NCBI GenBank assembly: GCA_021292105.1
Contig: CM037871.1
Location: 58,426,866 to 58,490,865 of the forward strand
Source of the DNA: Anadara kagoshimensis
Lineage: Eukaryota > Mollusca > Bivalvia > Arcoida > Arcidae
Length of the DNA stretch: 64,000 nucleotides
Reading direction: 5' to 3'
In this document: piece after piece, positions 1 through 11,194 of the stretch
Layout of the letters: the number at the start of each line of letters is the position of its first letter
Numbering within the stretch: position 1 is the stretch's first letter
The notes under the pieces: generated by a model
Seen by the model: the letters and a program-made list of their open reading frames with translations, nothing else
Told to the model about the DNA's origin: nothing
Database searches by the model: none
Position numbers and translations under genes: made by a program

Positions 1-954
1 ATAGTTTCAAGAAATACGAGGGCCAAATATATCCAGTTTTGTAAAAATAGTAAATGTCATGGCTGTTATTAATTCTGTGGTTAATATATTTGCTGTTTTA
101 AGAATGGAAATGGCATGCGTCACCTATATGCTTATGTAAATTTGGATTTTCACAATTGACAAGGTCACTACTGATAGGGGATTTTTATCACAAACCGGTC
201 CTGCAAAATTATAACAGATCTAGTGTTGTCTACTCTTCCAGTACCTTTAAAATATTCCTGTTGTTTTGATAATAAAGCGTCAACGTTGACGTCGCTAAAA
301 CGATTGCCATGTAGTTTCTAACTTTGAAAGCATGTTTACGCGCGCACGTGTTTTGCTTATCAGATTTTTAACGGATCTTACAGAGACAACACAGGCGAAT
401 CGTTCTCTATACCTCATTATATTTTAATTTCAAAGCATTCAGTTTTTGCCTGTAACTATTACGGCATAAACCTCACGAGATTGCTTTGTATTTTAGCTTA
501 ATTAGTCCATACTATTAGTATGTGGAAAACGATGAATATCATAATTATTCTTATATGTTTCCAGACTTAAAAAGTAGCTTTTTGTAATAATAACGCCGCT
601 GTAGTTTCATCATAGCTTATGGTAAAACTTAATAACTAAGTAGGGTTGTTTTGTTGTTAAGTTCCCTTTTCAGCTGATGTTCTGAACAATAACCGTTATT
701 CATATCACTCTTATTACAGCTGCGAATGATTGAGACACAGGCGTTGTTCTAAGTATATCAGACTATCTTGACAGGCAGTGTAATCAAATTTTCCGTTAGT
801 TTGATTTGAGAGGTTCTTGGTTACGTCTACTTTGACATAAACAAATTAAGGCAACGCATTGAAAATGCAGCACAGTTTTTTTAAAACAAATATAAAAGTG
901 ATGAAGCAATAAGGCATAATTATTTTTCGGCATCGTTGCAAGGACAACAGCAGA
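1..954. other. AT-rich non-coding stretch
   Basis: No ORF of note, repeat or RNA gene was recognised. Base composition is like the rest of the window. Confidence 0.5.
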
Positions 955-991
955 AATAATAACAACAATAATAATGATAATAATAATAATA
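955..991. repeat. AAT/AAC trinucleotide microsatellite
   Basis: Imperfect run of AAT, with AAC and GAT variants. Confidence 0.8.
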
Positions 992-1494
992 AAACATGTA
1001 TAATTATCAAAACATTTTCTGTAGATTATAAAAATACATTTTACTTAATGTTGTTGGACTGATCATATGTTATATAAGGCTTTTGTTTCAACGGATTTCT
1101 CGCTATATACTTAACATTGGTGGTTGATGGACCAGAACCATGGTAAATGGTGTCAACCGAATGACTTACCATCCCCGTTAAATGGTTTGATTAGAGATAT
1201 TCATCTAGTCGGCTACTATGAAATCATCAAGTTAGTCATAATAAAAGCTTCAACGCCTCAACACGTAGTTACATCATGTGCCCAAGAAATAGACGTCCCT
1301 TTGCCCTGGACCTCCTACCAGTATTGCTACCCAATATTGCTGGTCAATTGAGCATTTATTGATCTCGGCTATAACTTTTTAACATACATAAGTTGTATGC
1401 TCGCAACGCAAAAGGTTCTGAACTAATACCATTTTGCAAGTTTTAATCAAGTGATCGAACAAACGTTTACAGATACTACAAAAGATTGTATAAG
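992..1494. other. Non-coding stretch
   Basis: Holds a 75-codon open frame at 1124-1351 (+) with no recognisable domain and no splice context. Probably chance. Confidence 0.4.
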
Positions 1495-1705
1495 ACGTAC
1501 TTAAGCTACAACACCAGACAACCGTTTCGGAATAAAATTCCTCATCTGTAGTGCTCTGACAAAATTGTGGAAATCTAAAGATTTTCAATATGTTGACACG
1601 AGAATAAAGGACAAAAATTCAATTTACCAACTCCACCCAAAGCAATACTTTGAATGATTATGAATAGCTTATTTTGGAATTTTAAAAATTACAAAGCAGA
1701 TAATA
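1495..1705 (-). mobile_element. Hammerhead-bearing retrozyme-like repeat, degenerate copy
   Basis: Matches the nine-member hammerhead repeat family. On the minus strand, 1509-1555 shows stem I, a CAGATGAG variant of the core, a stem II of GGAAT/ATTCC type, CGAAAC and a GTC cleavage site. The core departs from consensus and the palindromic GGCC loop is altered. The downstream body (about 1556-1705) matches the other copies: CAATACTTTGAAT and the AATTTTAAAAATT region. Likely inactive. Confidence 0.65.
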
Positions 1706-1737
1706 TTTATCTACAATAGTCTTATGACAACAACCAA

Positions 1738-2010
1738 AGTGTCAAAATAAAAGAAAAAAGTGTTAATACAAAACTACAAAGCTATCTAAGGGGGCTTCGA
1801 AATTTTGGGTCGGTCCATGGACCAGTACAGTAGCAGTAGGAGTTAACAAAGGTATATATTTTCTTAGAATGATAAAAATATACTCTTGGATTTATATCCA
1901 AGATTTATAGCCGAGGCTAAAAAAAAGTCAAAATAAAAGAAAAAAGTATTTTAAAAAGCTTCAAAGCTTATTTAAGAGGGCTCTCCAATGTTTCGATTGG
2001 ACCAGTTCAT
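1738..2010. repeat. Two direct repeats, period about 187 bp
   Basis: Units begin near 1738 and 1925. Both share GTCAAAATAAAAGAAAAAAG, then CAAAGCT, then AAGNGGGCT, then a GGACCAGT segment. Degenerate; origin unknown. Confidence 0.6.
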
Positions 2011-2080
2011 CAGCAAGAGCTTAGAAAAAAGTTTCATAACTTTTAATTATTATAGGGGCCCTGCCTCTTAAAAGATAACC

Positions 2081-2338
2081 ACTCTGGTTAGTGACGGTTC
2101 TTTCCCCAAGCACTCGGCGTTACGAAATGAAAGTCACGGTTCTTCCGTGTGGGAACTAAAAATAAACGAGGCCTCGTGTCTAGATAGGCTTGGCACGATA
2201 AAAAACCTTGCTGTATAATGCCATCAGCGCAATGCACAGGCAAATTTTCTGCACCTTCGCCTATAGCTGGCGACGTCTCGACATATAAGTGAAATGTTCT
2301 TGACTGGGACGTTAAACACCATTACTCAACTCAACTGT
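2081..2338 (+). mobile_element. tRNA-type SINE
   Basis: Aligns by eye with the minus-strand copy at 51404-51706. Shared blocks in order: AAATGAAAGTCACGGTTCTT, AAACGAGG, TAATGCCATCAG, CTTCGCCTATA, GACGTTAAACACCATTACTC, and an ACTCAACTCAACT tail. The last block resembles the 3' end common in bivalve SINEs (established knowledge of such families, recalled not searched). The 5' head with the promoter boxes is poorly preserved here. Non-coding; would depend on a LINE partner for movement. Confidence 0.65.
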
Positions 2339-5198
2339 TAGAAGATTTATAGCAGAGACAATATAACTAGACTAGGTCCTGTATTAAATACATACAAACC
2401 GTGCCTAACAAATTAATTGGTTACTTTACAATGACTTTTTAAGACTTCGCTAGCTTCAGTTACTATTTATCTCCGTCCCATTGATACAACTTCGTATAAA
2501 TACTCATCAGTAGGTTATGAAATTGGTCTTTTTGGTCAGTGCCCTCAATTTGGCTTTTGTTTGATTAAGCAATAACAAGCGTGCCTCAGCTGCGCCGTGT
2601 ATACTTCTGAACCAATTGATCATAGTTTGAGTGTTTCACAAAAGTACACACTCGAATTTAACATTCCGTAAGGGTAATTAAGTGGCTATAACACGCTATT
2701 AATTTATTACGCTCCTAAAATCCTCGCGAATCTAACATGTCTGCCGGGGTTATTGTGTAGGTAGTCCTTTTGAAATGAGCGTGGGCTTTAATTGTATTAG
2801 ATTGATAAGGTTTACGATAAATGATGTGACTGTTACATTTTATCAGTAAATCTCGATTGCTGCATTTCACGAATTTCACTAGATTTACTTGCTCAATAAA
2901 TCGATGTTTAAAAAATTGAATAGTCAGGGCAGGATTTTTTTTCGGCGTCATTGATAAATATCATAGTAGCATGAGATATTGTAGGAAATTCTTATCGTCT
3001 CTAATCAAGTGTAACTCATGACGAATAGAACTAGATATAAATGACTAAATTTGTTTTTTATAGAAAAAACACTTTTGTTGTAACGAACATATCAGTTGTA
3101 GCCAAAGTTTCGTATCTTTTCTTTATCTTATCCATCTATATAAAGCTTCATGTATTTATGTCTTTAGTGTGACCTTTGTTTTACAATTCTGTTCATGTTA
3201 CATAATGTATTGGATATACATTGCATATTGGACTGTGAACTTCTGGTAAAGTACACACACATGCATCTGTTTGAATGTATTTGGCATGGTTCCTGTTTCC
3301 AACAATGATTTCTTAACCCGGTCTTCATCTGACGCATTTTTAAATGTGTGTTTGATGTTTTATCGTTTTCCATTTAAACAACAAATAGTTTATGGTAGCA
3401 CACTACATTTTTGACAAGATCATATTAATGTGTCTCCATTTATTTCGATTTTCTTTAAACAAATGACAATATAATGGAATATATTAGCGTTTTAAAAGTT
3501 TTTCTTTGTCAATGTTTTTGTGAAAAAGCTGATGGTTGGGTTAGATACGAAAGTATTACATAACACACGTATTTTAATTACACTACTGGACGCCATTTTG
3601 TCATTAGATCAGTTCACGTCGAATTAGCAAGTAATTATAATATATGTTTGCCTCATCTTGTTTCCTAGTTGTCTTCGTTTGCCGTTTGTTGTTAGGTGTT
3701 CTTAACAATGACATTTTTTCTAGTAAAATGAGATCATGCAAAGCGTGATTTTTTATAATAATATTCTTGCTATGGAATCACGGTGCATTGATTGTGTGTA
3801 AATAACTCTCTTGATCAAATTGAATATCTGTAAGATGTGTCTGACACAGTAACGAGGATAATGATTTATAAACAGTCATAATACCTTCCACTGTGATCGT
3901 CCCTTATGGGTCTGTAAAATAGTTTTATCGTCTGTGTTAAAAATAAATCAATCATAGTAAACAGTTGCAATTACACTGCTCTATATAATTAGATCAGACA
4001 GTGTCCTATACAACATAATTACCTGTCAGACATCATTGTCATATATACAAAAATCATTTAAATGTCTTATATAAAATCAAAATTCCTCAACTCGCAAACA
4101 GTGTCTCAGACTTCTCAAAAGTTTCGATCGTAGTCTATTTATTATGCTCCGTTGTCGCTCGATGGTATCAGGTACATGTAGCTTCGATTATCTGCACTAT
4201 TGCAGCAACATATCATGTATTGTGATATTGGTCTAAATAGTCATCGGCTGTCTTTAACTTTGTAAAAAATATGTCTTCGGTTTGGTTTACAAACTTTAGT
4301 ATACTTCTTTGGATGTCTTGGTAAGTCTCTTTGAATTGGTCCACAAACTATACCGCTGCTGATTGTATGGACAGGACATTGTTTTCAATTACATTCAAGA
4401 ATAGAAGTTTAGCAACTGCAATCCTTGACACACGTATTATCATTAAGAAGCAATATACCTAGCTAAAGGCTGAACTTTTATTCATTATTTTCTTCAATAG
4501 AGACCCAGCTGCTTCAGTAGATGACCATACAGTCAAGGAGATAATTAACTGATCTACAAACCACCCAATGATAAATACGTGTTTTTATCACCAGTTATTG
4601 AGTGTACAGTACAGGCCTGTCGAAAGTTTAAGACCAGTGTAACGAAAATGGGTCGTCACTCGGCTGATGATGGACAGAGATAAGTGTAGCCAGTGACTGA
4701 GAGGCTGTAGAGAGATAGATAGCAGCAGTCCAAGAGCAGTCAAGATAACGAGCGGCCGAAATGAGCGCGTATTCGGCACTGATCAGTTAGTTAGTGTTAA
4801 ACTTTAGACAAGTTTGTAATGTACATGAGCGCTCCTTGTGTCCTTAGTGTAAATGTTAAGCTTCCAACCTGTTTAAAGTCTAAGTAGCCTTCAAGTTGAC
4901 TAAAGTCTCTGAGAACGAATCGACTTAAGAATTCTTCGGGTCCATCATGTTGCTAAGTTCACATAAAGTATGTTATTAGGACAAGAAGCAATGATATATA
5001 TATATATGTATTGTTTGTTTAGGTACAACCTTTAAAATGTAATAGATAAAGCAGTGTTTAGCAGTTCATCCAGTTCTCATGAAATGTAAAACACTTCCTG
5101 CATCTCTGTAAAAACCTTGTCCTACTGTATTTTCATACTCGGATTTTTATTCATACTTTTTTTGCGTTCTGTTTCCACTTTGTTACTGTATAAATACA
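2339..5198. other. Non-coding stretch
   Basis: No gene recognised. Short frames at 2715-2951 (-), 3164-3373 (-) and 4588-4779 (-) have no domain features. A short TA run lies at 4996-5007. Confidence 0.4.
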
Positions 5199-5362
5199 TA
5201 TTATATACACAGTGTGTAGGTACAACACTCAGTATCAGGTCGAGTCCTTTTTTCGTAGCCGTATCACTACGAGTCGCGCTTGCGACGAGTAGTGATACAG
5301 CTACGAAAAAAGGACGAGACCTGATACGAAGGGTTGTACCTACACACTGTGTATATAATATT
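5199..5362. mobile_element. Foldback (palindromic) MITE, about 164 bp
   Basis: Two arms of about 80 bp, nearly perfect reverse complements, meet at about 5280 with almost no loop. The outer end is TTATATACACAGTGTGTAGG and its mirror. The interior holds TCCTTTTTTCGTAGC and its mirror. Flanking bases are TA-rich, so a TA or TTA target duplication is possible but unprovable. The long open frames on both strands here (5117-5383 +, 5122-5373 -) mirror each other because of the palindrome and are not genes. Confidence 0.8.
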
Positions 5363-6887
5363 TTATCTAACATTTACAATTAGGTTATTTAAAATAATAA
5401 AAAAAACATTAATGTGAAAAAATTACATTTTACCACAGAAAACCACTGAACTATGTTTTGACCGACAAATCCAAGACTCTCTGATGACGTAACAATGAGA
5501 AAGTGCACGTGCGCTTTACCGCAAATGTTGTATCACCACACTGTGGTGATACAAGATTCTGTATTATACGTGTTCAATAAAACTTGTATTTCACCAAATA
5601 CAGACAGAAAAACTAGCGATAGAAAACTTTCGCGGTTGTTGTCCTCTAAACTTTTTCACGGTAAGAAATTAGAAATATATAGGAAAAGTGAACCAAGGGA
5701 TATAAAACAAATGCTGAGAAGATATATTCGCGGTTCAAGTGTCAGCGTGAAAATCACAAATATTTCTTTATCGCGAATGTTTTTTCTTATCTAGTATTCT
5801 TATATATCTGATAGAGAAGAACGTTTAACAATTCAAGTAATATTAATATAATCTGAATTTCCCACTTAAAACTAGATGCGTGGGTTTTTACCCAAACCTT
5901 TAATGACTGACTAAAGTCAAAAACTTCAAGAGTCTTTAGGACCATGTCGAACCACTGGAGAAACTCCAGTTGATCTACTGGTTCGAATAGAAAGTTTGGA
6001 GAACCCCGCCCCCTTAGTATTGATACAATTACGTAGGCTTGAAACGTACCTAAAATGTTTGTAATTCTTTTAAAATATAAATAATTAAATCAAACTTGAC
6101 TCAATAGTGAATTGATATCTTTAAACATTTTAACTAAATTTAAAAAAAAAGTAATGTTTCCTGAAAAATTTAGAATGAACAGATGCCTGTTGTATCTGTA
6201 TTTTATAATATTTAAAGCTAACACAGCAATAATGAAAATATAAGTATAGAAGCATCCAAACCAGTACGTGTAGGTTATAGATGTAATTATGCTATAGGTG
6301 TGAAGCTCTTATTCAAGTGATAATATTGATTTACGTTTGAGTAACGTTTATTGACGATGCTCTGTTTTAGATATCTAGCATTGTTTTGCTTTGGTATTTA
6401 ATTATATGTCTTATCTATATTATTTATGTCATCGACTAAAGACAATTTAGAAGACATTTAGAATCGATTTGTTCATTTTTCTTCCGACTATAATTGTTAT
6501 TTATATTCAATATTTCGTGTGCCTAGCCATCTTTGACAACCAAATTATAGTTACTTGTACTGTGTTACTCTGGTATTATTACTGGTTATATCACTAAATC
6601 AAGCAACTGCTAAAACATTTATTCTCAATTAACTGTCGAAGTAACCTACGATGTTTTATATATAAGAACAAAGCGGCAAATTTATACAGTTAATATATGT
6701 ATAGGACACCCAGTACTAAGTCAGATATAATACATCGCTGACAAGTCCTAAAATTATGATATATAATCCTTGCATAACATTACAGAATCTCCAAAATTTT
6801 GAAATAATTTTGCCAAGATAGCCGATAACAATGTGTTCTTTTGAAAAAAAAGACTAAAGACAGAATTTTACGAAAAAATGTTCTTAA
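5363..6887. other. Non-coding stretch with a perfect small palindrome at 5528-5554
   Basis: 5528-5554 reads TTGTATCACCACA, one C, then the exact mirror. It lies inside a 99-codon frame (5495-5794 +) with no recognisable domain. Nothing else supported. Confidence 0.5.
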
Positions 6888-7334
6888 ATCAAAAACAAAC
6901 ATACCAGTCTATGTTAAAAATCATCATAAAAAACAAACATACCAGACTATGTTAAAAATCATCATAAAAAACAAACATACCAGTCTATGTTAAAAATCAT
7001 AATCAAAAACAAACATACCAGTCTATGTTAAAAATCATAATCAAAAACAAACATACCAGTCTATGTTAAAAATCATAATCAAAAAAAAACATACCAGTCT
7101 ATGTTAAAAATCATAATCAAAAACAAACATACCAGTCTATGTTAAAAATCATAATCAAAAACAAACATACCAGTCTATGTTAAAAATCATAATCAAAAAA
7201 AAAACATACCAGTCTATGTTAAAAATCATAATCAAAAACAAACATACCAGTCTATGTTAAAAATCATAATCAAAAACAAACATACCAGTCTATGTTAAAA
7301 ATCATAATCAAAAACAAACAAACCAGTCTATGTC
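6888..7334 (-). repeat. 38-bp tandem array, 12 units, derived from the PLE 3' terminus
   Basis: Twelve near-identical 38-bp units (CAGTCTATGT spacing is exactly 38 for most). Each unit contains AAAAACAAACATACCAGTCT, then ATGTTAAAAATCATAATC. This is the same start as the PLE terminus on this strand (AAACAAACATACTAATCC, ATGTCCGAATCACAATCC). The array therefore looks like multiplied copies of the last about 38 bp of the retroelement. Units 1-3 carry small variants; the last is cut by the TIR element at 7331. No unique spacers, so not CRISPR. Confidence 0.85.
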
Positions 7335-7572
7335 ACCCTTCAAAGAAATTTCTCGCATAGCGATTGGTTAACTTGCCGGGGTACATGGAACTATGTTCGG
7401 AAATCTGCCGGGGTACATGAACGCACGCGACGTTTAGCGGTAAAAGGGAAGTAACTCGTACATCGCTGACGTCTAGTTACAGTAAACAAACATGGCGACA
7501 ACGTACGCAAGTTACACAATATACGAAATGGAAGTTAAAAAGATCCAACTGGTAACGCTTTGAAGGGTGACA
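7331..7572. mobile_element. Short TIR element (MITE-like), about 242 bp
   Basis: Exact 15-bp terminal inverted repeats TGTCACCCTTCAAAG (7331-7345) and its mirror (7558-7572). The interior is GC-richer than its surroundings and has CCGGGGTACATG twice. Near the right end, at 7491, an ATG in good context (AACATGGCG) opens a 23-codon frame ending in the right TIR, MATTYASYTIYEMEVKK at its start. This may be the leftover first codons of a transposase or of a captured exon. No clear target duplication. Inserted between a PLE terminal array and PLE coding remnant. Confidence 0.65.
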
Positions 7573-7577
7573 AAAAC

Positions 7578-7688
7578 GTTATACAGGGCTTTGGCAGGTT
7601 ACACGGCCCCATGTACCCTGCGGCTCAGGGTACATAAATCTTTGACGGGGTACATGGGGCCGTGTAACCTGCCAAAGCCCTGTATAAC
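7578..7688. repeat. Perfect 41-bp inverted repeat with 29-bp loop
   Basis: Left arm 7578-7618 starts GTTATACAGGGCTTTGGCAG; right arm 7648-7688 is its exact reverse complement. The loop has a partial CAGGGTACAT echo. CGGGGTACATG also occurs twice in the neighbouring TIR element, so the two may be parts of one larger DNA transposon derivative. Confidence 0.85.
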
Positions 7689-7689
7689 T

Positions 7690-7945
7690 TATAATATAAA
7701 CATCATAGTTATCAACAATATTGTGATGACATCCATTCATCATTGAAAAGCCTTGGTTTGCAATATCCCCGAGTAAACATATATTTGTACGCAACTGTCT
7801 TCGTTGTATAAAGATCCCGTAGCGCGTAAAATTTAAAGAATCAATAGTACAAATAGTAGTTCGAAAAACGGAGTATGAAATGCTCATGTTTAACATGGCA
7901 AATACCGGTGTGTTGTTTTTTAATACTTGCAACTACTTGCGTTAT
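7690..7945 (-). mobile_element. Penelope-like element, decayed C-terminal RT segment
   Basis: On the minus strand the codons still echo the family C-terminus: QRRQLRTN.. for QRSRLLANK, then GCHHNIVDNYDV for GRHHSIVDKFDV. DNA landmarks match other copies: TATCAACAATATTGTGATGA, GCAATATCCCCGAGT and TTCGTTGTA. With the array at 6888-7334 this forms one PLE 3' end whose 3' UTR is now occupied by the TIR element and the palindrome. Only a fragment. Confidence 0.7.
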
Positions 7946-8540
7946 AACGCGTCGTCTAAACGTTAATTGAATCAATTCATCATAGCCCATAAGTGTAGCT
8001 GCAGACGCAGTAAAAAGAGGGTACAATGTCATACAAATAGGTGTGGAGTCATGGCTTGATGAATCATACCTAAAACTACATCCCAAATTCGCCCGGCTGA
8101 TATGATCTATGCCACAAGAGCGAGCGATGCGAAATGCAGTATTGTTTATAAAGAATGACTGCACGCAAACGCGTATCTTATCATGATAAGAAATTATCCC
8201 ACTATTTAAAATCACAAAAATATAACAATCGTGGTGACATAAAGTACAATGATAACAAGGTCAACAATTCAAGTTTTGGCTTTAATTCCAATATGTCAGA
8301 TAAAACTATACAACATCATACCCGGTGTCCTATTTTTTTATATTCACAGACGTATTAAAGTAGATTATTCACTAATGACGCATTAAAATGTTGACAACAT
8401 TGACAGTTTGACATATAACTGTCTGATAAAAATTCCCCAGAATATCTTTTTGAAAGAACAAATGTTGTGAGTTAATGGATTCCATATATTTCTTTATGTT
8501 AGTGTCACATAGATCAGTAAACATAGATGTTTTATTTTGT
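7946..8540. other. Non-coding stretch
   Basis: Long minus-strand frame 7841-8215 runs out of the PLE remnant and has no recognisable domain. Nothing else supported. Confidence 0.4.
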
Positions 8541-8818
8541 CTGAAGTAGTATCACTTCATCTGGTAGTTATAGCTAGCTAAACAAGAGGTGCTTAACCTG
8601 AAGTAGTATCACTTCATCTGGTGGGTGTAGCTAACTAAACAAGAGGTGCTTAACCTGAAGTAGTATCACTTCATCTAGTGGGTGTAGCTAGCTAAACAAG
8701 AGGTGCTTAACCTGAAGTAGTATCACTTCATATGGTGGGTGTAGCTAGCTAAACATGAGGTGCTTAACCTGAAGTAGTATCACTTCATCTGGTGGGTGTA
8801 GCTAGCTAAACAAGAGGC
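8541..8818 (+). repeat. 57-bp tandem array, five units, containing PLE 3' UTR motif
   Basis: Units start at 8541, 8598, 8655, 8712 and 8769 (last one partial). Each has CTGAAGTAGTATCACTTCAT, then GGTGGGTGTAGCTAGCTAAA, then CAAGAGGTGCTTAAC. The second and third parts equal the PLE 3' UTR in plus orientation (GGCGGGTGTAGCTAGCTAAA, CAGGAGGTGCTTACC). The first part holds its own small palindrome (TGAAGTAGTATCACTTCA). Confidence 0.85.
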
Positions 8819-9019
8819 TATGTTGTTTGTTTGTTGTTGTTTTTACACGTGGAGTTTAGATAGACACACGTGAAGGTAAAGATAGAACATTCTGCCATCT
8901 TAAATTCCACCAGAGTAGCTGCAGAATACGTATTGGTTTTTGATGATTTTACTACAGTTTACATTTATTTAGATTTGAAAGGGCAAGTGTTATATTTATT
9001 TTACTACACCGAATTCTAT

Positions 9020-9157
9020 GCTTGCAGGTTAATTGTTGACTCGGGGATATTGCAGGTCTAGGCTTATCAAGGCCCTCAAAAAGTTTAATGGCTGTCATCA
9101 CAGTATTGTTGATAAGTTTGATGTCTCTGTGTCCAGGATTGCCCTGCATATATTTGA
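9020..9157 (+). mobile_element. Penelope-like element, C-terminal RT piece in plus orientation
   Basis: DNA matches the family end: ATTGTTGACTCGGGGATATT, GGCTTATCAAGGCCCTC, GTTGATAAGTTTGATGTCTC and GTCCAGGATTGCCCTG. It stops abruptly at about 9157, where the sequence changes to the minus-strand RT copy. It therefore faces the neighbouring piece and marks a rearrangement. Confidence 0.8.
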
Positions 9158-10093
9158 ACTTGAAGAATCAGTCGTGTCTTTTATTTCAAGTTCACTAGGA
9201 TAGGTGATATTCACATAGTATCCAAATTTAAGATTGTTAAGAGACAGAACGACATCTATATATCTATATGTTGAGTTGAATGATTTGGCGACATTTTCTC
9301 TCAAGATTTAACAAGGTTCAGCATAAATTCTGTTTTATAAGAATAAAGAAACAAATCAGCAAGCAATGGTTCACAGTTTGTATCCATTGGTATACAGATT
9401 GTTCGATGAAAAACTATATTACCAAACACAACAAATATGTTATCTATGAAAAACTCCAACAATTGTTTTGATGGTATCTTCAGTATATTTTTGTTTGGAA
9501 TCCGTATGATGCTTGACAAAATAACCAGATTTCTCGTTCAGCACCGGATATTTGTATCTTGACTTACTTTTTTTGTAAAAGAATGACAAGTAAATAATTT
9601 ATTTAAGACGTTCTGTCAATTTAGAATGAGGGATAGTGGTGTATAGTGTAGAAAAATCAAATGTTTTTATACTTTTTACATGAAATAAAGTATTATAAGC
9701 AAGTGTCAAGTAATTCTTTAGAATCCAAATCCACATTTGGTTGAATTCAGATGTAGAATAGACTTTTTCTGAATAAGACTGAAGAGCATCTTTGACAATC
9801 GTCAAAATTTGTGTTAAGAGTTACCGATAATGATTTAGTAGTACATTTAGATATGCCTGATATATATCATTCCTTGTGTGGATTTTTATGGAGTTTAGGA
9901 ATCCAATATAAGAAAGGAAGATCAAGATACTCCTCTTTAAAGTTGATTCCGAAAGACTGAAGAACTCCGTTACGGTTGGAAAGAACTTCATCTTTGGTAA
10001 AATTAGTTCTAGTATATGCAGGCTTATTTGATATACTATCTAAACCAAACTCATTAATATCTACGTAAATATTGCGTTCTTTCATTAAGCGCT
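9158..10093 (-). mobile_element. Penelope-like element reverse transcriptase remnant
   Basis: Encodes on the minus strand a broken RT with the family landmarks in order. LPFLYWIPKLHKNPHK lies near 9880, a CTTKSLSVTL block near 9830, FDFSTLYTTIP near 9630, then a palm segment FIDNIFVVFGNIVF with the IPM..TNC..LLADLFLYSY motif near 9350-9450, and a YRYID box near 9240. These are motifs of PLE-type RTs (established knowledge). Several changes from the family pattern are visible in the palm motifs, and the frame is interrupted, so it is not functional. No endonuclease domain. Upstream sequence (10195-10695) forms an inverted repeat with 11195-11690. Confidence 0.85.
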
Positions 10094-10194
10094 ACTAAAA
10101 CATATTAATTAGAATTTCTTTCAGTTTCACTTTTTGCTATGTTTTAATTCACGATCCAGTACTTTTGAAACCTAAAATCGAATATTCCAAAGAG

Positions 10195-10695
10195 ACCAAC
10201 ACAGTATAGTGGTTGGTTTATATTGTTAAATATAGTTCTTGTTTTCAGAACCTACTTCTCTCAAAAGTTTAGATGCTGATGGTGTTTTATGTCGCCGTGA
10301 GTATTTCGTTTGTTATTAACCAGACAAAAGAATTAGCCGAGCCAGGACGATTCTATATGCGATAAAATAGTAAGTGTAATCATTATCTACTGTAAACTTG
10401 CTAGAAGCCTCTTCTGAATGCCATGGTTTTAATAGATGATATATGAGTACCTCGCTCCTACACAAAGGATATGGACTATTCAAATCTTTTCAAAAAGATG
10501 TAGCTCGATAAATGAATTTATACTCAGGGCATCCAATGTTACATATACGCAAGAAAAAAAAGCTTTTAAATCGAAACTTTAAGGTCCTAATTAACTTTAA
10601 ACTTTACCTAGGTGTCTAAAACCATATAATATATCATATGACTTCCAGATGTGTGTTTGCAACGTTTAAACTTCAATTTTGCTTTTGGATTGTGA
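10195..10695 (-). repeat. Left arm of a large inverted repeat (PLE 5' region)
   Basis: Reverse complement of 11195-11690 with some divergence. Shared landmarks: TCTCAAAAGTTTAGATGCTG, GAGTACCTCGCTCC, ACTTCCAGATGTG with TTTGCAAC, and an outer GGATTGTGATTT like the PLE terminus. It continues upstream of the minus-strand RT at 9158-10093, so it is probably that element's 5' region. Confidence 0.75.
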
Positions 10696-11194
10696 TTTGC
10701 TCATGACCTGGTATTTCTTTGTCATTGAGTAAAATGCAAGCATTCTGTAAATCATTTAAACCTAGAAGACTATATAAGTAAATGTATGTTAATTCCGACA
10801 AATTGCTAGCGGTGTGTAAAGATAGTTTAATTGGTACAGTATAGCACTATACTTATACCCATAAACACAGATAAACTCAAGAATGATTAAAGACCACTGA
10901 AGTCCTGACATCATTAATCAATAGGCTATACCAGGGAAATTAAAACCCGTCTTACTGAGTCTCTGACCTTTCTTTTTCGCTACTTATAAAATTTATTGCA
11001 GTTGTTGTTTACCTCATGTCCGAATTGAAACGTCTTAATTTTCCCATTTCATTGCTGAACTAGGAGAATAAATCTAGATGTCATTGTTTATATTTTATCC
11101 ACTACAAAACATTTTTGTGGACCTAGATATAGCCGTCAATTTGTAAGAAGTTTACACTTTTATCAATTACAAATATACCGATCAATGTAAGAAT
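10696..11194. other. Spacer between inverted arms
   Basis: About 500 bp of AT-rich sequence with no gene recognised. Confidence 0.5.

Noticed and set aside
2490-2515. Possible extra hammerhead (CTGATGAG on the minus strand)
   Set aside because: Followed by CGAAG instead of CGAAA and no stem I partner or cleavage site.
5117-5383. Long open frames on both strands
   Set aside because: They mirror each other because they lie on the palindromic MITE; no domain and no splice context.
6888-7334. Regular 38-bp repeats that could look like a CRISPR array
   Set aside because: No unique spacers, eukaryotic context, and the unit equals a retroelement end.
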